In this document: positions 15,317 through 21,781 of the stretch, piece by piece | Layout of the letters: the number at the start of each line of letters is the position of its first letter | Numbering within the stretch: position 1 is the stretch's first letter | Origin: DASYML01 sp036399835 | GTDB lineage: Bacteria; Acidobacteriota; Blastocatellia; Pyrinomonadales; Pyrinomonadaceae | Direction of reading: 5' to 3' | NCBI GenBank assembly: GCA_036399835.1 | Contig: DASWMI010000009.1 | Span: forward strand, 1 to 21,781 | DNA: 21,781 bases | Notes under the pieces: generated by a model | What the model saw: the letters and a program-made list of their open reading frames with translations, nothing else | The model's database searches: none | What the model was told of the DNA's origin: nothing | Translations under genes and position numbers: made by a program

Positions 15317-16462
15317 TTATCGTTCACGAGCCGCCGCGCTCACCTTTTCTGACCGCTGGTACTTCTTGACGGTCGTGATGATCTTGTCCACATCCGCTTC
15401 GCTCAAATTGGGATGCAGCGGGAGGCTCAGCGCCTCTTCGTTGAGCTGCTCGCAGATGGGGAGGCGCGCTTTCGATTGATAGATGCGATTCAGGTGCAGC
15501 GGGTGATAACGCAGAGTCGAGTAGATGCCTTCCGCGTAGAGATACTTGGCAAACTCGTCGCGCGAAGGGCCGACGATGCGCACGCAGTAAGTAAAGTAGG
15601 AATGCTGCTCATTGGCTTCAGGGTCTTGCGGGCGGACCAGCCATTCCAGCCCCGCAAACTCCCGCTGGTACAAATCCCAGATTTTTTTGCGATAGCTTTG
15701 CGAAGCATCGAGCTTGCGCAGTTGGGCCAGCCCGACACTGGCTGAGATGTCGTTCGGCAGAAGCTTGGGGAAGAATTCACCGATGTCGTATTCCCACCAG
15801 CGGTCCTTGTTGGCCGAAGCCTCAAAGCCCGATTTGGCTATCCCGCAATAACGCAAGAGGCGCGCGCGCGCAGCCATCTCCGGGTCGCGCGCTGTAATCC
15901 CGCCGCCTTCGGGTGTCGCCAGGTTCTTGACGGCATCGAAGCTATAGATGCCTATGTCGCCAATCCCGCCGCAATACTGCTCGCCAAGTTTTGAGTCAAC
16001 AGCGTGCGCCGCGTCTTCTATGATGGGCAGGCCGAGTTCCATGATGGGTTGCATACGCACGGGCTTGCCGGCGTAGTGCACAACCATGATGGCTCTGGTC
16101 TTGTCGGTCAGATGCGGCTCGATGGTCTCGGCTGTGATGTTGTGCGTCGCCAGGTCCACGTCGCAGAAAACGGGGACGCACCCGCAGAGGACGACCGCGT
16201 GGGCGCAGGAAATCCAGGTGAAGGAGGGGAGTATGACTTCAGAGCCTGCGGGCAAGTTCAGCAGCTTAACGGCCATGTAGAGACTGTTCGAGCCGCTGTC
16301 GAGCATAGTAAAGCTCTCAAGCTTGAGCCTTTCGGCAAACTCGGCCTCGAATCTTTTGACCTTCGGCCCAAGACCCATCCACTGCGCCCGTATGCTGGCG
16401 CTAACCTCTTCTATTTCCTCCTCGCCGACGCGCGAGCCAAAGACAGAGATAATATCAGCCAC
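15317..16462 (-). CDS. DegT/DnrJ/EryC1/StrS-family PLP-dependent sugar aminotransferase
   Basis: A 381-aa fold-type I aminotransferase that converts a keto NDP-sugar into an amino sugar, usually with glutamate as donor. DSGSNSLYMAV (55-65) is the phosphate-binding loop. EVILPSFTWISCAHAV (75-90) and PVFCDVDLATHNIT (97-110) follow. IIEDAAHAVDS (147-157) contains the Asp that contacts the pyridine nitrogen. SFDAVKNLATPEGGGI (174-189) contains Lys 179, the Schiff-base lysine. A Pro replaces the usual Gly before EGG, a tolerated variation. The C-terminal LRYHPLHLN loop is also typical. The start is GTG with AAGGAG 8 nt upstream (16471-16476). It follows the GNAT gene by 30 bp, which fits a transaminase and N-acetyltransferase pair. 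Confidence 0.95.
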   Translation of the reverse strand: MADIISVFGSRVGEEEIEEVSASIRAQWMGLGPKVKRFEAEFAERLKLESFTMLDSGSNSLYMAVKLLNLPAGSEVILPSFTWISCAHAVVLCGCVPVFCDVDLATHNITAETIEPHLTDKTRAIMVVHYAGKPVRMQPIMELGLPIIEDAAHAVDSKLGEQYCGGIGDIGIYSFDAVKNLATPEGGGITARDPEMAARARLLRYCGIAKSGFEASANKDRWWEYDIGEFFPKLLPNDISASVGLAQLRKLDASQSYRKKIWDLYQREFAGLEWLVRPQDPEANEQHSYFTYCVRIVGPSRDEFAKYLYAEGIYSTLRYHPLHLNRIYQSKARLPICEQLNEEALSLPLHPNLSEADVDKIITTVKKYQRSEKVSAAARER

Positions 16463-16470
16463 AATTTCCG

Positions 16471-16476
16471 CTCCTT
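16471..16476 (-). promoter_or_regulatory. Shine-Dalgarno supporting the GTG start of the aminotransferase
   Basis: AAGGAG on the minus strand, 8 nt before the GTG at 16460-16462. There is no nearby in-frame ATG, and the residues after GTG match the family's N-terminus. Confidence 0.65.
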
Positions 16477-16492
16477 AAACTATCAAGATGCC

Positions 16493-17014
16493 TTACATTA
16501 ATTGGTCCACCCTGACCGGGCAGAACTTAAAACGCTCCTCGTCCAGCTCAAGCTCCAGGTGCTCCTCAAAAGCTGCAATCTCCCTAAAGCCGTTCTGTTT
16601 GTACCAGCCGACGGCAGGATTATGACGCAACACCTTCAAGCCCTGGACGCCCCTGTAAAGCTCTGCGGCATAGCTGCACATGATACGCAACGCGCCGCTC
16701 ATCAACCCGCGCCCGCCCATCTCTTTCGCGCCGAGGATGACATTATAGATGTCAACCTTCCCCTCCGTGTAACGAAAGCCTATGCAACCGATGGGGCTAT
16801 GCTCAACTAAAATGACGAACATAAAATCGTCAGGCCGGCGTAGATATTGCTCGTACCACTTGAGCTGGTCCGTCTCCGAGATGATGCCCTTAAAGAAAAA
16901 GAACTCGCGGTGCTCATTCTTCCACGCGCGAAGATTTTCCAGGTCTTCCGCGCCGATGGATTTCAACTCGACGCCGGGTGCTTCCTCGCTGCTTAAAATA
17001 ATCCGCTGGTCCAT
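16493..17014 (-). CDS. GNAT-family N-acetyltransferase (RimJ/PseH-like)
   Basis: An acetyl-CoA-dependent acyltransferase of 173 aa from the ATG at 17014. Numbering from a TTG at 17032, it has a compact GNAT core: HSPIGCIGFRY (78-88), VDIYNVILGAKEMGGRGLMSGAL (93-115) containing the pyrophosphate-binding GGRGLM turn, and VLRHNPAVGWYKQNGF (134-149), the usual final strand-helix motif. It resembles PseH and other nucleotide-aminosugar acetyltransferases more than ribosomal-protein acetyltransferases. Its position directly before the DegT gene suggests it acetylates the amino group made there. I prefer the ATG at 17014 (MDQRII); the TTG 18 nt upstream remains possible, and neither has a good Shine-Dalgarno. 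Confidence 0.88.
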   Translation of the reverse strand: MDQRIILSSEEAPGVELKSIGAEDLENLRAWKNEHREFFFFKGIISETDQLKWYEQYLRRPDDFMFVILVEHSPIGCIGFRYTEGKVDIYNVILGAKEMGGRGLMSGALRIMCSYAAELYRGVQGLKVLRHNPAVGWYKQNGFREIAAFEEHLELELDEERFKFCPVRVDQLM

Positions 17015-17090
17015 CGCAGAAATGATTTCCAAAATATTTCTCGAACCTTTCGTCCCTCTCGAACAACGCAGAAAAGGTTTGCTCTCTCTT

Positions 17091-17537
17091 TCAGCTTTGC
17101 GCTTCGAGAGGCCAGGCCCCTATCGCCTGCCGGAGCGCCACAATCTTGCCCAGGTGATAAGAGTTATGCACGGCCAGGCTGTGAAGCGCATCCCCCATCG
17201 TCACGCCGGGGTCAATCTCCAACTTCACTTTTTCCGGCGCGGTCCAGTCCAGCGCCCTCTCAAGACCGTCAAGAAACTCATCCACGAGCGCGGTCCATTC
17301 CTCTTCGGTCGCCGGTGGTCCAGCCGGAAAAGTCTGCCCCCTGGCCCACTCCGCGTACAACTGCTCGTCACGCATGACGATAATCTTCTGCCAGCGCGTC
17401 GCATGCCAGAGTTCTTCATAAATGGTATGCGAATGCGCGGACGGCCTGCGTGTGGCCTGGTCCAGCGTCAACCCTTCGAGAATCCTCTTTCTTTCGGCAA
17501 ACTCGCCGTCAATCAAGAGATGTCGCCATTTATCCAA
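17091..17537 (-). CDS. DinB-fold (DinB/YfiT superfamily) protein
   Basis: A four-helix-bundle metalloprotein of about 148 aa. Numbering from a TTG at 17585, the family His triad is visible: His 61 in YEELWHATRW (56-65), and His 140 and His 144 in AVHNSYHLG (138-146). LRQAIGAW (151-158) is the usual C-terminal motif. Superfamily members include thiol-S-transferases and putative hydrolases, and many have no known function; the DNA-damage-inducible name does not imply a repair role. I chose the TTG at 17537 because AAGGA lies 7 nt upstream (17545-17549). The TTG at 17585 would overlap the upstream cupin gene by 11 bp and has no Shine-Dalgarno. It sits between two sugar-modifying genes, an unusual place for this family. 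Confidence 0.85.
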   Translation of the reverse strand: MDKWRHLLIDGEFAERKRILEGLTLDQATRRPSAHSHTIYEELWHATRWQKIIVMRDEQLYAEWARGQTFPAGPPATEEEWTALVDEFLDGLERALDWTAPEKVKLEIDPGVTMGDALHSLAVHNSYHLGKIVALRQAIGAWPLEAQS

Positions 17538-17544
17538 GTCTTTA

Positions 17545-17549
17545 TCCTT
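17545..17549 (-). promoter_or_regulatory. Shine-Dalgarno before a TTG start of the DinB-fold gene
   Basis: AAGGA on the minus strand, 7 nt before the TTG at 17535-17537. It favours a non-overlapping start over the TTG at 17583-17585. Confidence 0.45.
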
Positions 17550-17574
17550 CGGACAATCCGAATCTGACGGCGGC

Positions 17575-18012
17575 TCACGCGTCAAAGTTGTAGTCGCTGA
17601 AATCAGCCGTGTGCTCGTCCTGCATCTCGGGCGTCCAGGCGGGGCTTGGCATATTTAGGACCAGCGCGTCTTCATCGCCCAGATTCTGAATCACAGCCGG
17701 AACTCCGGTGGGAATTTCAATGGACTGGTAATCGTAATCCTCACCGCTGAAATATTCGCCGTAGCCTTCCGGGGTCTTGACGACGACGCGGACGTTGCCC
17801 TTGATGCAGGTAAAAAAGCCCGTGCGTATCAAGTGCAGGTGCGGGCCTTTGAGCGCGTGCGGCGCAACGGCTGTCAGGTAAACTTGCTGCGGCTCGCGCC
17901 CCTTGGCAAAGAAGCCGTCGTGAATATTGTAGATGGGCACCAGATACCCGTTAGCCGCTCCCTCTTCATCCTTCGTGAAGAACTTAGGGTGCTTTTGTGT
18001 CCGCAGGCTCAT
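17575..18012 (-). CDS. RmlC/FdtA-like cupin, probable NDP-sugar epimerase or ketoisomerase
   Basis: A 145-aa single cupin of the sugar-nucleotide type. LKGPHLHLIRTGFFTCIKGNVRVVV (54-78, split here by its motifs KGPHLH and CIKGNVRV) matches the RGxHxH...CxxGxxRV arrangement shared by dTDP-4-dehydrorhamnose 3,5-epimerase and the FdtA/QdtA 3,4-ketoisomerases. SIEIPTGVPAVIQNLG (97-112) is the second cupin motif. PSPAWTPEM (122-130) and an acidic tail follow. With the DegT and GNAT genes it would make a ketoisomerase, aminotransferase, acetyltransferase set as in Qui3NAc or Fuc3NAc synthesis. The choice between epimerase and ketoisomerase is inference. It follows a 126-bp gap with a possible promoter, so it may start a transcription unit. 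GGAAG is a weak Shine-Dalgarno before the ATG. Confidence 0.85.
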   Translation of the reverse strand: MSLRTQKHPKFFTKDEEGAANGYLVPIYNIHDGFFAKGREPQQVYLTAVAPHALKGPHLHLIRTGFFTCIKGNVRVVVKTPEGYGEYFSGEDYDYQSIEIPTGVPAVIQNLGDEDALVLNMPSPAWTPEMQDEHTADFSDYNFDA

Positions 18013-18078
18013 GCTCGATCTTCCGTCATCGCTGTCAACGGCAGGGATTGCGATTTCTTCAAGATGGAATAACGTTGA

Positions 18079-18107
18079 ATAATAAGAAATGAGGCGATAT
18101 TAAACAA
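18079..18107 (-). promoter_or_regulatory. Candidate sigma-70-type promoter for the cupin/DinB/GNAT/DegT genes
   Basis: On the minus strand TTGTTT (18102-18107) and TATTAT (18079-18084) are separated by 17 nt, in a distinctly AT-rich patch of the 126-bp gap. Transcription would begin near 18072, leaving a leader of about 60 nt. The -10 box matches 5 of 6 consensus bases and the -35 box 3 of 6. Promoter consensus in this host is unknown. Confidence 0.35.
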
Positions 18108-18138
18108 GTTGGCAGCAGCGGCCCGCGACTGTCTTCTC

Positions 18139-19353
18139 CTACATCCTCGCGCGCCGCGCGACCTCCTCGTACATCGCGACGGCTTTGGGCTGGACCACAG
18201 AATAGTCCAGCCTTTCGGCTATCACGCGCGGGTTGACCTCGCCCGCGCGGTCCACCAGCGCGTCATCCTTGAGCGCGCGACGGATGGCATCGGCGACGGC
18301 TTGAGGGTCTTCAGGCGGGACCAGCAGGCAAGTCTCGCCGTCGCGCAGGTATTCATCCGAGCAGCTAGTGTTTGATTGGACGGGGAAAGAACCCATCGCC
18401 ATCGCTTCGAGCACGGAGAGCGGGAGGCCGTCGCTGATGCTGAGGCCGATGGAGATGCGCGCCTGCCCGTGCAGCCGCAGGATGTCGTCAGGAGAGGATT
18501 GCGGAATAATCTCTATCGGCAAGCCTGAACGCTCTGCGGCAATCTCCGCCGCAATCCTGACGTTCTGGTCCGCCAGATAGACGGCGATGCAATAGCCCTT
18601 TAAATCCTCCGCGCACAATTCTACGGCGCGCAAGGCCACCAGCGCGCGCCCTGCGAAATCCTGGTAGCCCTTGAGCATGATGAGCCTTCGCGCGGAGGTC
18701 CGGCCCGGTTGACGAAAGGCTGCCAGGCGCTCTGTCTCCAGCCCGCCGGCAACGGGCAGCACGGGAAGAAACTCTCCCTTGAAGCCAAGCTCGCGCGCGG
18801 TCTTTAGATCGCGCTCGCAGTCGCAGGTGAAATAGTCGCAGCTTGAGAGCACGGCCTTGATGCTCTCTCTGCGCTCTGCGAGGCGCGGGAAAAGATAGAT
18901 GTCGCTCCCCCATGCCGTGACCATCCAGGGCGGGAGTCTCTCTTTGAGATGACGGCTCGCTTTATAGACATACTCGCCGCTTTCCCAGATTGTCAGGCAG
19001 TGAATAATGTCTGGCCGCAAACGTTTGATGGTGTAGGCCAGCCGCCAGATTTTATCCGCGCGCTGCGGGTAAAAGAATTTTTCCAGGCGGCGGGCCGTCA
19101 TCGCGCCGCGCCGCAAGGGGTAGCCGTTTTTGAGCGAGGGCCAGAAATCGTCAACGACGCGCAGGCTCTCTCCGGCTCCGCGCGGGCGACCGTGCAGAGC
19201 ATCATGAAGGGTGATGTTTTTCAGCTCTGGATGTATGCCGTCGTCGGCGCTGTGAACGGGGAAGAGATGTATGTCCCAGCCCAGCCCGTCAAGTTGGTTA
19301 ATCCACCTGGCCGTGTGCGAACTCCAGCCGATGGCGACAAAAAGAATGCGCAA
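18139..19353 (-). CDS. GT4-family glycosyltransferase
   Basis: A 404-aa GT-B glycosyltransferase. MRILFVAIGWSSHTARWINQL (1-21, of which MRILFVA is the first strand) is the family's N-terminus. DIIHCL (115-120) and TAWGSDIYLFP (146-156) belong to the acceptor half. ISDGLPLSVLEAMAMGSFPV (306-325) carries the EX7E-like donor-binding segment, followed by NTSCSDEYLRDGETCLLVPPEDP. Enzymes with this C-terminus add sugars in O-antigen or exopolysaccharide repeats. The start is TTG: the first residues fit the family, no other in-frame start is near, and GGAG lies about 10 nt upstream. The gap to the upstream GT2 gene is 73 bp. Donor and acceptor are unknown. Confidence 0.92.
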   Translation of the reverse strand: MRILFVAIGWSSHTARWINQLDGLGWDIHLFPVHSADDGIHPELKNITLHDALHGRPRGAGESLRVVDDFWPSLKNGYPLRRGAMTARRLEKFFYPQRADKIWRLAYTIKRLRPDIIHCLTIWESGEYVYKASRHLKERLPPWMVTAWGSDIYLFPRLAERRESIKAVLSSCDYFTCDCERDLKTARELGFKGEFLPVLPVAGGLETERLAAFRQPGRTSARRLIMLKGYQDFAGRALVALRAVELCAEDLKGYCIAVYLADQNVRIAAEIAAERSGLPIEIIPQSSPDDILRLHGQARISIGLSISDGLPLSVLEAMAMGSFPVQSNTSCSDEYLRDGETCLLVPPEDPQAVADAIRRALKDDALVDRAGEVNPRVIAERLDYSVVQPKAVAMYEEVARRARM

Positions 19354-19426
19354 ACTTTTGTTTCTCCGTCTCCTACGCTCTCGCTTTGAGCGCGGGCGCT
19401 TGACGACTACGAGAGTCGCGGCGCTC

Positions 19427-20656
19427 TTACTCAGAGCTTGATAACTGCTTTTTCAACTGGCGCATCTGCGCCGTCAGACGTGGACCAACCAGCGATTCCG
19501 TGAGGATGGACATCAGCGCGCGGTCGCTCAGCCATCTGGGGTCTGTGCGCAGGCAGTTGAGGGCCATCTGCCTGACGCGGCTCATATCGCTGCTGTAGCT
19601 TTCAAAGGCTGCGGCGGCAAATCTCTTGCCCTCCACGCGCTTGCTCAATTTTCTGGCGAAGGGGCCGCCGAGGTGTGATGAAAGCCGTGCGATGGTCCAT
19701 GTCTTGAAGTCCTCTGCGGGGCGCGGCTCCTTTATTTGAGAGCGTTTAATCTCGACCCAGCGGCTGTGCAGCCAAGCGCTCAGGTATTCGATGTCCGAAG
19801 CTAAAGAGGAATCGACTTCAAAAGCCGCAGAGAGGTTGAAGGCGGCCTGCGGCTCGTCGCCGGTGAAATAGTGTAGATAGCTTAGCTGAAGCTCAAGCAT
19901 GGCCCGCTGGCGTGTGCCGAAACGTCCGCCGATGTTGGCGGCCTTAGCCTTGAGCGCGAGCAGCATGGCGAGTATGTGCTGGAAGTGTGCCGCGTGCCGT
20001 AGGCCGACGCTGGTGTTGTAAGCGTGTATGCGATACATCACGAGCGGGCGCGGAATAAAGCCCAGCTCCGAGTGGGCTAGGATGCGAATCCACCATTCCC
20101 AATCGCTATAAACGAGGTCATCTTCAAAGCCCGCACGCTTGAGACACTCGAAGCGAACCAGGGCGGTCGCGGCGGGAATCGGATTCTCCTGTAAGAGACG
20201 CGATAAAGTATCAGGCTCGTGCGAGATGCTCCAGCCGTTGACCTGCGGCAGTTGCTCTCCCTGCTCATCAACGGCCTGGGCCAGTCCGTAAACCAGCCCG
20301 ACGCGCGGGTTGGCTTCCATAAACGCCACCTGCTGCTCAAGCTTATCCGGATACCAAACGTCGTCCGAGCACAGCCCGGACCAGTATTCCCCGCGCGCCG
20401 CGCGCTTCGCCAGGTTGGCCGTCTCGGCAATCCCCCTGTGTCCGCGCTCCGGATGCGTCAAGACCCTGATGTGCGCCGGGTAACGCGCGGCGAAGCTTTC
20501 GGCAATCAACAGGCTCTCATCCGTAGAGCCGTCGTCCACCACGATCATCTCGAAATCTTTGTAGGTTTGAGACAGGGCGCTCTCAAGCGCGGCAGGCAAA
20601 TACCTGGCGTGATTATAAGAGGGAATACAAATGCTGACCTTCGGATGAGCTGACAT
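19427..20656 (-). CDS. GT2-family glycosyltransferase with extended C-terminal domain
   Basis: A 409-aa protein. VSICIPSYNHARYLPAAL (7-24), VVDDGSTDE (39-47), CSDDVWYPDKL (96-106) with the SDD metal site, and YSDWEWWIRIL (183-193) are the standard GT2 motifs in order. From about 210 to 409 a helical region follows, with TPR-like stretches around 240-300 and a basic end. This is about 100 residues longer than a minimal GT2. It could mediate contact with other glycosyltransferases. The ATG has no Shine-Dalgarno and is preceded by the palindrome at 20659-20671. It probably transfers one sugar of the repeat unit from an NDP donor at the cytoplasmic face. Confidence 0.92.
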   Translation of the reverse strand: MSAHPKVSICIPSYNHARYLPAALESALSQTYKDFEMIVVDDGSTDESLLIAESFAARYPAHIRVLTHPERGHRGIAETANLAKRAARGEYWSGLCSDDVWYPDKLEQQVAFMEANPRVGLVYGLAQAVDEQGEQLPQVNGWSISHEPDTLSRLLQENPIPAATALVRFECLKRAGFEDDLVYSDWEWWIRILAHSELGFIPRPLVMYRIHAYNTSVGLRHAAHFQHILAMLLALKAKAANIGGRFGTRQRAMLELQLSYLHYFTGDEPQAAFNLSAAFEVDSSLASDIEYLSAWLHSRWVEIKRSQIKEPRPAEDFKTWTIARLSSHLGGPFARKLSKRVEGKRFAAAAFESYSSDMSRVRQMALNCLRTDPRWLSDRALMSILTESLVGPRLTAQMRQLKKQLSSSE

Positions 20657-20658
20657 CT

Positions 20659-20671
20659 AAGTTGACAACTT
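20659..20671. promoter_or_regulatory. 13-bp palindrome at the start of the GT2 gene
   Basis: AAGTTGACAACTT, with 6-bp arms around one central base, ends 2 nt upstream of the ATG at 20656. TATAAA on the minus strand lies next to it (20673-20678). It could be an operator overlapping the translation start region, or chance. The rest of the 113-bp gap (20672-20769) shows nothing else. Confidence 0.25.
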
Positions 20672-20769
20672 TTTATACGGCAAGCGGGTTAATAACTTTG
20701 CATCCTGCGAGACGCACGCGCTCTCGCGCCGCAACGACTTTGTAGCGCAATGCCTGAGATGTGCGCCCC

Positions 20770-21781
20770 TTAGACAAATCCTTTGAGGCGCTCAAGAGCA
20801 TCGGGCCTGTGCCTGTAGCCGAGCCTGCCTTCCGCGAACTTAACCACTTTGCCGAGCGCAGGCATCCTGCCTTCAATAGCCTTGCGGGCCTGCCTTTCAA
20901 ATTCCACCGACGAGTCTACCTCAAACCATGCGCGCTTGGCAGGAGTCTCGCCCGTCAGAGCCTCCCTCAGCGCGTCGGAAACTACGTTGGCTGAGAAATG
21001 CGATTGATAATGTGACAGGAGCTGCGCGCCGTAAAGCTGGCGCGAGCTTGAATCGTTAATCAAGATGCGGCTGTACCGGACCACATCCTCGTTCGAGAGA
21101 GCCACGAGCGGATAGTCTGCGGGAAGAGCGCCCGTTTCCGAGAAGATGTTGAGCGCAGTGTTTCTGACGGCGACGATGGGCAATCCGTGCCGCATGGCGT
21201 CAATTCTGAGGATGCCCCCCATGCGCGGGAAAGACTCTATGAGAAAATCCGCGAGCATCAGAAAAGGAGCGATCTCGCTCTGCCCTTCGAGCCGTATGAA
21301 ACGCGAAGCAACCTCCGGCGAAGAGGATTGAAAATTGTCAAGCAGCCTTTTTTTTATCTCTTCCGGTCCAGGCCCTATGAGGATGTGGTAATGGTCAGGC
21401 TCTCGCTCTAACAACGCTTTGATGGTCTGGCCGTAATTCCAGTGGCCGTCCGGCAAGAGCTTATAAAGCTGCGCCACCGTGAGCGAGACCGTGCATCCTT
21501 CAGGGATGCCAAACTCCGCCCTCTTCATCTTCGCGGCTCTCGGCCTCAAGCGCGAGGTCAAAGGTACAATCCATAGCTTCCGAGGCTCAATCTTTTTGAC
21601 AAAGCGGCTGAAGAGCGCGCTCGCCTCCCTGAATTCGATAACGCGGTCCGCGAGGCTCAGCCCAGCGCTAAACCCGTCGTCCGCGTGATTGAAGAAAACA
21701 ATCCTCGCGCCCGTCGTGTGACGAAGCATGAGCGCCGCGCACAAAGAGAAAACGTCGTCCGGGTTGATGTGCAGGACGATT
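20770..21781 (-). CDS. GT-B-type glycosyltransferase, 5' end beyond the window
   Basis: The reading frame is open to the right edge, adding IVLHINPDDVFS before the first in-window start codon (TTG at 21744). At least 336 residues of a longer protein are therefore visible and the N-terminus is missing. The visible part ends the N-terminal domain (GARIVFFNHADDGFS). The donor domain follows: SLTVAQLYKLLPDG, HILIGPGPEEIKKRLL, FIRLEGQSEIAPFLMLADFLIESFP, then RMGGILRIDAMRHGLPIVAV. This layout is like the GG-EAL-GxP donor loop of GT41- and GT4-related enzymes, with ID in place of LE. The last 70 residues are basic and helical. The exact family is uncertain; glycosyl transfer in the same glycan pathway is inferred from the neighbours. 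Confidence 0.8.
   Translation of the reverse strand, partial: IVLHINPDDVFSLCAALMLRHTTGARIVFFNHADDGFSAGLSLADRVIEFREASALFSRFVKKIEPRKLWIVPLTSRLRPRAAKMKRAEFGIPEGCTVSLTVAQLYKLLPDGHWNYGQTIKALLEREPDHYHILIGPGPEEIKKRLLDNFQSSSPEVASRFIRLEGQSEIAPFLMLADFLIESFPRMGGILRIDAMRHGLPIVAVRNTALNIFSETGALPADYPLVALSNEDVVRYSRILINDSSSRQLYGAQLLSHYQSHFSANVVSDALREALTGETPAKRAWFEVDSSVEFERQARKAIEGRMPALGKVVKFAEGRLGYRHRPDALERLKGFV

Noticed and set aside
16782..17567. Plus-strand open frame (261 codons) spanning the GNAT and DinB-fold genes
   Set aside because: It overlaps two genes with clear family motifs on the other strand and has no motif of its own.
17091..17585. DNA-repair role for the DinB-fold protein
   Set aside because: The DinB/YfiT fold is unrelated to DNA polymerase IV, and the name alone does not indicate repair. 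Only the His triad is supported.
1..21781. GGWCC as an over-represented restriction-type site
   Set aside because: The bare 5-mer count (about 65) is close to the composition-based expectation. Only the flanked forms TGGWCCA and CTGGWCCAG are enriched.

Overview
The window is a GC-rich bacterial chromosome segment (roughly 57-60 % G+C by eye). All 21 recognisable protein genes lie on the minus strand, so transcription runs from high to low coordinates. I see no tRNA, rRNA, CRISPR array, transposase or phage gene. The likely host is a soil- or water-type GC-rich bacterium. The stressosome-type RsbR protein, many starts with weak or no Shine-Dalgarno sequence, and gaps filled with short-period (7-8 nt) inverted repeats fit Acidobacteriota such as Blastocatellia. 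That placement is an inference with low to moderate confidence.

The right-hand three quarters (about 4882-21781) is a surface-polysaccharide or glycoconjugate locus. In transcription order it holds: a GT-B glycosyltransferase cut by the window edge; a GT2; a GT4; a small sugar-modifying module (RmlC/FdtA-like cupin, DinB-fold protein, GNAT acetyltransferase, DegT/StrS aminotransferase); a second GT2; a SAM methyltransferase; a GT-A-like transferase; an extended-SDR nucleotide-sugar epimerase/dehydratase; and then methyltransferases alternating with glycosyltransferases (MT, HlpA-like GT, Zn-ribbon MT, MT, GT4, MT). In total there are seven glycosyltransferase-type proteins, five class I methyltransferases, one aminotransferase, one acetyltransferase, one epimerase and one cupin. 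Together they would build and decorate an oligosaccharide containing at least one amino- or acylamino-deoxysugar and probably O-methylated. No flippase, polymerase, ABC exporter or initiating phosphoglycosyltransferase is in the window, so the locus must continue outside it.

The left quarter (37-4666) is a different neighbourhood: a HerA/FtsK-type ATPase, a small cupin, a secreted alpha/alpha-toroid-like protein with a QW-like motif, and an RsbR-type STAS stressosome protein at the edge.

No gene-free stretch exceeds 300 bases. The gaps are rich in structure. At least five carry inverted pairs of 7-8 nt repeat units, one with a perfect 20-bp arm. Another gap (7958-8009) carries a perfect 15-bp hairpin of unrelated sequence. 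The most unusual signal is genome-scale rather than gene-scale: the odd palindrome TGGWCCA, extended CTGGWCCAG, occurs at least 28 times, in genes in several reading frames and also between genes. This resembles the highly iterated palindromes (HIP1) known from cyanobacteria but has a different core.
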